From: UBA11051 sp964390495 | GTDB taxonomy: Bacteria; Armatimonadota; Zipacnadia; Zipacnadales; UBA11051 | Assembly (NCBI GenBank): GCA_964390495.1 | Contig: CAYMIN010000009.1 | Location: 95,560-159,559, forward strand | Length of the DNA stretch: 64,000 bases | Direction: 5' to 3' | Shown: in pieces, positions 16,971 to 24,695 of the stretch | Position numbering within the stretch: position 1 is the stretch's first letter | Layout: every line of letters begins with the position of its first letter | Notes under the pieces: model-generated | What the model saw: only the letters and a program-made list of their open reading frames with translations | What the model was told of the DNA's origin: nothing | The model's database searches: none | Made by a program: the position numbers and the translations under genes

Positions 16971-19415
16971 TCACAGGCCGGAGAGCATCTCCTTGGTCTC
17001 GGCGAGTTTCCAGCTCTCGCCACCATCGGGCGACATCAGCACCGCGCGGCGATTGCCGACATGGTCGTTGCGGTAGAACCAGTGGGTGGACCAGTAGTCA
17101 TACGAGATGAACAAGCGGCCCTCGCGATCAATCGTCAGGCGATGGTAGAACACGCTATATTCCGAGAACGCCGCCCTGACCAGGATCCGTGGCGGCTCCC
17201 AGCCCTGCCCCGGCCGCTTGCACTGGTACGCCAACGTGGCATGACTGCTGTTCGGGAAGGGCTCGCCCCATTGCCACAACCGATACACCACATGCAGCGT
17301 GCCATCCGCGGTGCATACCATGCCGATGTATGTCTGGTTGAGCTTCTCCCCGGCGGTCAGCGGCTCGCTCCATCCTCCGGCCGCGTCATTCGGCTGCCGC
17401 GATTGGCAGTGCTGGAACGGCCGCCCGTGGGTGCCGATCAGAGCATGGAGATAGCCCTCCTTATCCATGGTGATGCTGGGCGAGTTGTGGACATCATTCG
17501 CGGGCGGGCCGTAGCCCAGTAGCGCCGGTGTCCCCAGGGCGCCGGTCTCGCGGTCATAGGTAACGCAATAGGTCGGCACCCCGGGCACCTTCTCCTCCGG
17601 GTCGGTAGCCTCGCCCCAGACCACATGCACCTTCGCGCCGCGGGAGACGACTGTGGAAGGGATGCCGGAGTGGGCCGCCAGCCCGATGCAATCGCGAGTG
17701 ATTAGGATCGGCTCCCCGATCTCAATGCGGCCGTTGACCATCGTCGGCACGAACAGCTCCAGATCATTGAGACTGCGCCAGATCAGCTTGGGGTCCTTGG
17801 CCGTGCGCCGGAACCGGACCAATGGCGGCGGGTTCGAGGGACTATTCTGGCCGGAGAACTCCTCGATGTCCACGGTGCCCCTCTCGCCCGGGATCTCATA
17901 GACACTGAATGTTCTCCCGCTGTCGTGGGAGTACACCAGAGCGTTCTTGCCCGCGCAGTCTGCCGGCAGATAAAGCCCGCCATCGCTATCGAAGGCGAGC
18001 TTGCTTGAGATCAGACGCACTGTCTGGCCCGCGAAGGCCTCAGGGCGCGAACTGATGGCCTGGTTGATAGCCGTCGTTACCCACCCGCCCTCACGCCATG
18101 TGGCAATGCCGTGGCCGTCCCGCATGAAGGGCGTGTTGTCGGGGGCGAAGTACGCCTGGTTGTCCAGCGGGTAGTCGGGCAGATAGCCGAATTGTTCGTT
18201 CTCATGCCGGTAGGGATGCAGCTCGATGGGCATATCCAGCGGCTTTGCCGCCGGGGCCTCGCCCAGCTTGACCGTGAGCGTGGACCAGGTCGTCACCGCC
18301 GGCGTATCGGCTGGAGTGACGCGGATATGGCATACGTGCGGCCCGTCGCCCTCCGGCACGGTGAAACTGAGGGTGACAGCCGCGGAAGCCCGGGCCTCCA
18401 GGCTCACCTCCGCCGGGCTGAGCTCCACCGGCCACTCGGCCCCGGGGAACTCCAAGCTGAGGGCGAACTGACGCGCCCGCGGGGCATTATTGTTCAGACG
18501 CAGCGTGATGTCACCGTGCTGGCCCGCATCGGCGTACAGAGTCCGCTGATACGGCGTAAGCAGCCAGCGATTCTCGATCAGGGGGAACCACGAATCGGGG
18601 TCCGGTGTCCAGTAGCAGGCATTGGAGATGGGCTCGGCATTGCCCCAGCGTGTCACCCCATCAATGTTGATGGTCCCCTTGCCGGCAGGCAGGCGGAGCT
18701 GCCACGGGAGCGCGTCACGGTGAATCTCGGCCGGTGCGGGCCACATGGCGGTGCCGTCATCGTCGGGAGTAAACTCTCCAAACTGTTCGCCGCTCGCATC
18801 GCAGACCGTCAATGGAGCGGGGTTGGCGGGCAGTCCGCTCAGTTCGATAGTAAACTCGCCTTGGCGTGGGTGGAAGCAGACTGCCATCGGCTTCTCCGGG
18901 CTTTCGAGAACAATCGGCTCCTCGTGACGCCGGTCCCGGTGGCCGCGCGCAGTCTCGATGAGGTAGCGCTGGCAGTTCGTGCGGAAGCCCCAGACCATGT
19001 TGTCCCCATAGCGATCCCGGGACACGGTGATATTGAGCCCGTAGATGCCCGTGCGCTCGACCCTGGTCGTGAGTGTCGCGGTCTGCGCGGGGCCCAGGCC
19101 ACTGCCAACGGCCTGACCGTCATCGGGGATAAACTGCTCGCCCAAGACCGCGCGGTCGGGACCGACCAGTATCGCCCGCAGCTCCGATATCGTGTTGCGG
19201 ACGTTGCGGTCGCGCTTGACCACTTCCACCACCAGCTCGCCGGGCTCGGCGAGAAAATAAACGCCTCCACATCCGCCCATCAGCGGCTCGAAATCTGGCT
19301 TGGCCATAGCGACCTCCGTACCCGCGCCTATTTCCGGTCCCTGGGCCGGGCTGTTTTGGGGTATGAGTACAAGGCTCAGAAGAGCAAGGGCGACACCCAG
19401 CGATCTGGCGGTCAT
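16971..19415 (-). CDS. Exported BNR/Asp-box propeller protein
   Basis: 814 aa with a signal peptide (LGVALALLSLVLIPQNSPAQ). The first half is beta-sandwich-like with repeated Ig-type segments; the second half (from about 400) is a sialidase-type propeller with Asp-box motifs SHDSGRTF and SPDGGESW. Such proteins include sialidases and many non-catalytic or unassigned glycan enzymes. I could not identify the sialidase arginine triad, so sialidase activity is not claimed. It is divergent from the plus-strand oxidoreductase at 19669. Confidence 0.82.
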   Translation of the reverse strand: MTARSLGVALALLSLVLIPQNSPAQGPEIGAGTEVAMAKPDFEPLMGGCGGVYFLAEPGELVVEVVKRDRNVRNTISELRAILVGPDRAVLGEQFIPDDGQAVGSGLGPAQTATLTTRVERTGIYGLNITVSRDRYGDNMVWGFRTNCQRYLIETARGHRDRRHEEPIVLESPEKPMAVCFHPRQGEFTIELSGLPANPAPLTVCDASGEQFGEFTPDDDGTAMWPAPAEIHRDALPWQLRLPAGKGTINIDGVTRWGNAEPISNACYWTPDPDSWFPLIENRWLLTPYQRTLYADAGQHGDITLRLNNNAPRARQFALSLEFPGAEWPVELSPAEVSLEARASAAVTLSFTVPEGDGPHVCHIRVTPADTPAVTTWSTLTVKLGEAPAAKPLDMPIELHPYRHENEQFGYLPDYPLDNQAYFAPDNTPFMRDGHGIATWREGGWVTTAINQAISSRPEAFAGQTVRLISSKLAFDSDGGLYLPADCAGKNALVYSHDSGRTFSVYEIPGERGTVDIEEFSGQNSPSNPPPLVRFRRTAKDPKLIWRSLNDLELFVPTMVNGRIEIGEPILITRDCIGLAAHSGIPSTVVSRGAKVHVVWGEATDPEEKVPGVPTYCVTYDRETGALGTPALLGYGPPANDVHNSPSITMDKEGYLHALIGTHGRPFQHCQSRQPNDAAGGWSEPLTAGEKLNQTYIGMVCTADGTLHVVYRLWQWGEPFPNSSHATLAYQCKRPGQGWEPPRILVRAAFSEYSVFYHRLTIDREGRLFISYDYWSTHWFYRNDHVGNRRAVLMSPDGGESWKLAETKEMLSGL

Positions 19416-19668
19416 GCTGCGGCTCCTTTGCGGTGTCCGACCCGGCGCACCCTACGGCACACGTACACCTTCCGGGCCAGGCCTCTATCCCCGCGCCAAT
19501 GGCAAGTGGTATCTTGTGGGAATAGTTCGCCACTTCGCGGAGTGTACCCTTGTGGGCATGGACAGCGAGGCAGGAATGTTTCTCCAAGCGGGCGAAAGTT
19601 TACTCGCGGGAATCGGCGGCTCGGCCGCTTGCCCCTTGCTCTCAACTGTTGCCGAAAGGATGAGTTTT

Positions 19669-20955
19669 ATGGAGACGTTGCGCATTGCCTGCATCGGCGC
19701 CGGATCGGCCATCGGTGCCCGTACCAGCGGATACCTGGCAGTCATCAACCAACTCCATGATATGTATGACCAGTTTGCCATCATGGACATCAACGAGGAC
19801 AACGCCAGGGCCGCGGCGGCAGCCTACGACATCCCGGAGGTCTATACGAATCTTGACGACCTCTTCACCAACGGCAAGCCGGATGTCGTGGTACGATTGG
19901 CGCCCACTGATTCGGCCTTTGCCATTTGCATGGCCGCCGCCGAAGCCGGCTGTCACATCCTCAGCGAGATCCCGATTGACTTCAGCCTGCCTCGTGCCGA
20001 CGCCATCATCGCCAAGTGCCGCGAGCAGGGCGTCAAGCTGGAGATCGCGGAGAATGTCTGGACCTGGCCCCGCGAGCGCCTCAAGCAGATGATCGTGGCG
20101 CAGGGGCTGATCGGCGAGATCACTCACTGCCGCCTCAAGTACCCCTGTGGGGCCTATCACGGCTTTTCGGCCATCCGCAAGCTGGTGGGGGCCGAACCCG
20201 AGCGCGTGTTAGGCTGGGACGGCAAGGTCCCGGTGGTCAACATGGTCAGCTACGGCGGCGAACCGATGAGCGACACCACGTGGGACGGCGGCCTAATCAA
20301 GTTTCCGGGGCATGTGCAGTGCATCTTTGAAATGCCGCCGAAACGCCCGGTCTGGCGACATGCCTGGGATATCGAGGGCACCAAGGGCTTTTTGGGCGCT
20401 GTCGCGGGGGCCGTTGACAAGGCTAAAGGCCACCGCCAGGGCGAGGCTCTGGTGCTAGATGACCCTGAGACCTTGCAGCAACTCACCGATGATTTCGAGG
20501 CCGGAGCCACCGACCGCGAGCGCCACTACCCCATCGAGTGGGTCTATGGCGAACGCGACGGTCAGCAGGTGCTCGAGTGCGTTAAGGTCAACACCGACCC
20601 GCCCGTGGTGTGGGAGAACCCCTATGCCAAGTATGGCATCTGCGAAGATGATGCGGTCGCGAAAGCCACGTATCTGGAGGGCCTGTATTGGGCTGTCGTC
20701 GAGGACCGGCCGCTGGCCTATGGGGCCGAGAACGCGCGCCGTGACATGGAGCTGTGGATCGCCATCCGCGAAAGTGCCTGGAAAGGTAATGTCTGGGTGG
20801 ACCTGCCGCTGACTGAGATCACCAGCGTCGAGCAGGCCATGCACGAGGAGTTCCAGCGACGCTATGGCTGCGACCCGCTCGGCGATCTGGATAAGCAACT
20901 GCAAGTGCCCTACAACCGCACGGCGGTGATGTGGATAGTGGCCGGGTGGCTGTAA
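19669..20955 (+). CDS. Gfo/Idh/MocA-family oxidoreductase
   Basis: 428 aa. The ATG of METLRIAC is chosen because AAAGGA lies 8 nt upstream; the frame is open further upstream without a ribosome site. It has the Rossmann start IACIGAGSAIG, and SEIPIDFSLPRADAII replaces the usual EKP motif of the family (here SEIP). The C-terminal half is the family's beta-sheet dimer domain. It is a cytoplasmic NAD(P)-dependent sugar dehydrogenase candidate. The EKP lysine appears missing, so it may be a divergent or inactive member. Confidence 0.85.
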   Translation: METLRIACIGAGSAIGARTSGYLAVINQLHDMYDQFAIMDINEDNARAAAAAYDIPEVYTNLDDLFTNGKPDVVVRLAPTDSAFAICMAAAEAGCHILSEIPIDFSLPRADAIIAKCREQGVKLEIAENVWTWPRERLKQMIVAQGLIGEITHCRLKYPCGAYHGFSAIRKLVGAEPERVLGWDGKVPVVNMVSYGGEPMSDTTWDGGLIKFPGHVQCIFEMPPKRPVWRHAWDIEGTKGFLGAVAGAVDKAKGHRQGEALVLDDPETLQQLTDDFEAGATDRERHYPIEWVYGERDGQQVLECVKVNTDPPVVWENPYAKYGICEDDAVAKATYLEGLYWAVVEDRPLAYGAENARRDMELWIAIRESAWKGNVWVDLPLTEITSVEQAMHEEFQRRYGCDPLGDLDKQLQVPYNRTAVMWIVAGWL

Positions 20956-21058
20956 GGGCTGTCGGGCACAGAAAACAGGAGCTTTCAAGGGCACGGCCCA
21001 TCCGCGACCCGTGAGCTCTAGTGACCTGTTGGGTCGTCGTGCCCCCAAACCGGCATCC

Positions 21059-24000
21059 TCAGAACTCAAGCCGAAGCTGCGGACGGAACAGGACTTGGGC
21101 GCTCTCGCGTGAGGGGAACTGGTAGTCGCACTGGTCCGGGGGGCGGTCGGCCTCGTTGACCAGGCGGATGCACACGCCGTAGTTCTGTCTCTGCCCCGAC
21201 AGGCACTGGTTGACCAGGGTTGTGATATCGAGATCAATCCAGCCCGTCGGTGTACTCGGCTGAACGATTGCCAGGGGTGTCGTCTCGATTGCCGGCTGCT
21301 GCGCCCAGCAGAGCACCCCCGGGCCGGCCAACCGGTTGTCGGCGAAAGCGGCAGTGCCCTCCCTCCACTGCTGGTTGACCGCGTAGGCCGCCAGAGGAAA
21401 GGCACCGTTCCCGGACTTGCTGGAATTGTACAAGCGCAGCGTGGCCTGCTGCACTGCAGCAACCGCTGGCAGATCGAAGCGCAGATACGCTCGCTTGGCC
21501 CCGCCGATCGGGTACCAGCCCGCACAAAGCTGCGGGTCCGCGCCCCAATCGCGCTGGTGCCAATCTTGCCATTGGTGCGCATACACATAGCTATCGGCGA
21601 CGGGGGTAAGTGTCTGAGCGGCGACAGTTGCCGGCGCACCACCGGAGGCCCCCGGCTGACCCCAGATGGGATCATCAGCGTCCACAAAGCCATTGACCTG
21701 GGGCGACAGGAACATGCTTTCGGCTAGAAGCAAGGCTAGGTGACCTCCGGGTGCTAGGGTCCCGACTGCACGAGATCCCGCCCGCAGGGGGATGCTATCG
21801 AAGCTTGACACTGAGAACCGGGTGGAGCTCTCCCCGCACACCGACGCCAGACGAGCCTGACCTTGGTCGGTCCCCGCGATGACCACCTGGTACTGCTGGC
21901 TGTTGGGGAGGAAGTAGATCTCCACATCGTCACTGGTGCGAACCTCGGCCCCGGGTATCTCGTTGATCACCTTGCCACCGATTACACCCGTCCGTCGCCC
22001 CTGCGCATCAACGAAGTGCGCATCGGCGGGGCAACGCAGGGCGATGCCCGCCAGGCCGTTCTGCTTCATCCAGTGAGCCATTGCGTAGATAGTCGCCTTC
22101 GCCGCCGTCCCGGTCGCCTGCACCTCGCCTTGGGACAGGTCTCGCATCCACGGCACCGCGGCGATGCCATCAGTGTAGGTGCGGGAACGGATGTTGTCTG
22201 CGTTATAGTTCGTCTGGTGATAGACCATCTTCATGTTGTCCGGCATACCGAACCCACCGGAGCCGAAGGTGAACTGTGTCATGCACCGCTGGTCCTGAAT
22301 GTAGGCGGAGGCATAGGGACGATTCGGGTCATAGACGTACAGCGCCGCATCTCGGCCCTGCACCTTGATGAGCTTGAAGCCCAGCAGCGCATGCCCCCAG
22401 GTGCCCACCTTCTTCCCATCGGAGTTCTGCTCGTAGCCGGCCAGGGAGATCTTGACGCACTCCCGCCTGGCTTTCAGAGCGGTCTCTGCGACGGCAAGAG
22501 TCTTGGCCACTCCGTACTCTTTTGAGTAGAAACGGGTGTTCGTGAGCATGGATGGCCCCAGACGAAGCATCTGGGTGGTGTGGTAGATGCTGACAGTCGG
22601 CCCTGCCTCGTCACGCGTCAGTGCCGAGACGTCCTTCGCAATCGGGCGCGTACTCGGGTCCTCGAAGTGGTCCTTCGCCGCATGAACGAAACCGTGGCAT
22701 ACCCCACCAATGTGCGAGCGGCCAAATGTCTCCATATACTTTTGATACCGCAGGTACGAGATCATATAGAAGGGGTCGTCAATTAGTGGGCGCTTCGGCT
22801 GCTTGCGGTCCAGACACCCCGCCACCAAAGCAGCCTGCTTATCCACCAGCGCGGCGATGCCCCGCTCGCCTATGCCGTAGTTCTTGAAGCTGAAGGTATC
22901 CCTGGCGAAGCTGAATGCCCGGGTCCCGTTATGGGCGTAGTAGATGCCTTCTACATCAATGTAAGCGTAGTTGTCATTAGGGTTGGTATCTGCCACGCCC
23001 TGACAATATGCATGAGCGTAGAGGCGGAAGTCCTCGATGCTCTGGCCCTGCAGATCCCATGTAGCGTGGACGACGGTGTGCTTCCCCGGAGGCAAGTCGC
23101 CTGCTGGTATCGGGTTGCCAATGTGGGTGCCTTTGCCCTGCCTCGGCCCCGCTGACAACTGGACCAACACGCCCTTCGCCTCCATCGTAGGGTGCGCGTT
23201 CTCAACCTGTACGGCGACGCACTGCTTGTCGGCGGCCTCCTCGATCTCCATGAAGGTGTTGGGCGTAGGCCAGGAGAGCACGATGCAATCCGGGGATATA
23301 TGCAGGTCGGCCGCTGAGCCGATCCGCTGCAGGTATGAGGCGCCGACCTGTGCGCCATCGGCGGCCGAAATCGCCACGGTGATGCCACAATCAGTCGCCG
23401 CACCCGCCGGCGCGGTCCACGTCGGGCTCTTGGCGGCCGGATTGTCGAAGCTCCCGCCGGTGGCCGTCCACGAGTAGGTGAGTGGCAGGCCTTTGCCATG
23501 CCGGGCCTCTACGTTGCAGCGCACCTGCCCGCCCGGCGCGACTGGATTAGGCGTGCCCTCGGGCCCGGCGGTAATCTCCAGCTTCACCGGCGGCGGTTGT
23601 ACTAGGCGATTGAGAATCTGACCCGCCCAGTACTCGGTCAGCGCGCGCATCGGCTCCCGGGTTGCCTCCCTGAGCATCCCGGGACTGAGGCTGAACTTGA
23701 TCGTGACCTCCCACAATCCACGACAGACCCACAGCCGCTCCTCATCGCGCGAGACGGGAGGCACCCAGCCGGCCCAGTCGCCCAGCCGGATGACCTTGTC
23801 CGCCGGGATGTTGGTCGGGCGCGCGTAGTCCAGCTCCGGCTTGCTCAGGTGTTCTCTCACCGTGACATCGAAATGCGTCTCCCACACCTGTTGCTGTTGC
23901 GTCGTGCCCCGCCAGATTGCCATTTCTTTGACCGTGTACGACGCCCACACCGTCTCGATGATACCTGCCGGCTTATCTCGGTACAGCGCCCGGGCGTCAT

Positions 24001-24235
24001 TCAGCGTCACCGTTGCCTGGCCCGGGAGCTCAAAGGGCAAGCTCTGTGGGTCCGCGGGACGTTTGATAACCGGGAACACCGTCCAGCCCTGTATCTCCGA
24101 CGGCCTGGGGAATATGCCTGCGAAGCCTCCCTGGAGTTTGTCCAGGTCAACCTTATCCATCGCGCTTGCAGGCACCATACACATCAGTGTTACCGCTAGC
24201 GCCATCACTCCAACCACGCGTCGCCCGTGATTCAT
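21059..24235 (-). CDS. Exported papain-like/DNRLRE multidomain protein
   Basis: 1058 aa from ATG after AGGGGG. It has a signal peptide (VVGVMALAVTLMCMVPASA). Order: a beta-rich N-terminal part with a lipid/stress-like fold; a PKD/Ig-like module (about 200-285, LTYSWTATGGSF); a CARDB-like module (about 340-430); a central domain with a possible cysteine-peptidase triad, GGVCHGFVHAAK, GTWGHALLGFK and YDPNRPY (Cys, His, Asp/Asn order as in papain/transglutaminase folds); and a C-terminal DNRLRE domain (YLRFDLPAV, RLYN, WIDLDITTLV). DNRLRE domains bind cell walls in other bacteria. The peptidase assignment is inference. Confidence 0.72.
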   Translation of the reverse strand: MNHGRRVVGVMALAVTLMCMVPASAMDKVDLDKLQGGFAGIFPRPSEIQGWTVFPVIKRPADPQSLPFELPGQATVTLNDARALYRDKPAGIIETVWASYTVKEMAIWRGTTQQQQVWETHFDVTVREHLSKPELDYARPTNIPADKVIRLGDWAGWVPPVSRDEERLWVCRGLWEVTIKFSLSPGMLREATREPMRALTEYWAGQILNRLVQPPPVKLEITAGPEGTPNPVAPGGQVRCNVEARHGKGLPLTYSWTATGGSFDNPAAKSPTWTAPAGAATDCGITVAISAADGAQVGASYLQRIGSAADLHISPDCIVLSWPTPNTFMEIEEAADKQCVAVQVENAHPTMEAKGVLVQLSAGPRQGKGTHIGNPIPAGDLPPGKHTVVHATWDLQGQSIEDFRLYAHAYCQGVADTNPNDNYAYIDVEGIYYAHNGTRAFSFARDTFSFKNYGIGERGIAALVDKQAALVAGCLDRKQPKRPLIDDPFYMISYLRYQKYMETFGRSHIGGVCHGFVHAAKDHFEDPSTRPIAKDVSALTRDEAGPTVSIYHTTQMLRLGPSMLTNTRFYSKEYGVAKTLAVAETALKARRECVKISLAGYEQNSDGKKVGTWGHALLGFKLIKVQGRDAALYVYDPNRPYASAYIQDQRCMTQFTFGSGGFGMPDNMKMVYHQTNYNADNIRSRTYTDGIAAVPWMRDLSQGEVQATGTAAKATIYAMAHWMKQNGLAGIALRCPADAHFVDAQGRRTGVIGGKVINEIPGAEVRTSDDVEIYFLPNSQQYQVVIAGTDQGQARLASVCGESSTRFSVSSFDSIPLRAGSRAVGTLAPGGHLALLLAESMFLSPQVNGFVDADDPIWGQPGASGGAPATVAAQTLTPVADSYVYAHQWQDWHQRDWGADPQLCAGWYPIGGAKRAYLRFDLPAVAAVQQATLRLYNSSKSGNGAFPLAAYAVNQQWREGTAAFADNRLAGPGVLCWAQQPAIETTPLAIVQPSTPTGWIDLDITTLVNQCLSGQRQNYGVCIRLVNEADRPPDQCDYQFPSRESAQVLFRPQLRLEF

Positions 24236-24695
24236 CAAAACCCCCTGTAATCGTGCCAACGGACGCCGTCACTCTGCGTCCGCTACTCTAGAAACATCGC
24301 TTTCTTGCTGAAGTTCAGCCGACTCGCGAAGAGAGAGCTGCGCATGTGGCACGGCAGACTCTTTCACGCACTGAATTGGTATTCTTCCCCCACCACCCCC
24401 TGCACGGCCTGGCACATTCTACGACAGTTTGTAGTTGAGATGCAAGATATCGGCAGTGCCTCTTATCATCCAAGCCTACCAACCTGATAGCCGGAGCTTC
24501 GATACGGCACTGGTCGCTGCTTGATACGGCATAATCGCGGCAAGACACTGGGCTGCCAGGGGCGCTGCGGTCCACTCTCAAGCTATCGGTACCGCCAGTG
24601 GAGGCACCAGATGCTTTCCGAGGATGCAGGTATCTGCGGCGGGGAGGCGGAATAGACAATCACCACATGCTGCATTGGAGAGGAGTGTGCCGCAC
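24236..24695. other. Divergent intergenic region
   Basis: 460 nt between divergently transcribed genes. It contains a 7-bp stem (CGGACGC 24260-24266 and GCGTCCG 24276-24282) in the leader of the minus-strand gene. GATACGGCA occurs twice near 24500-24530. No convincing promoter or gene is seen. Confidence 0.5.

Noticed and set aside
19600..19625. GCGA-type arms around a GTTTAC core between divergent genes
   Set aside because: Only four matching bases per arm and poor symmetry in between, so it does not make a convincing operator.
24315..24659. Open frame on the minus strand, 114 codons, in the divergent gap
   Set aside because: Arg/Ser/Gly-rich composition without a family match, no ribosome site, and it lies between two well-supported divergent genes.
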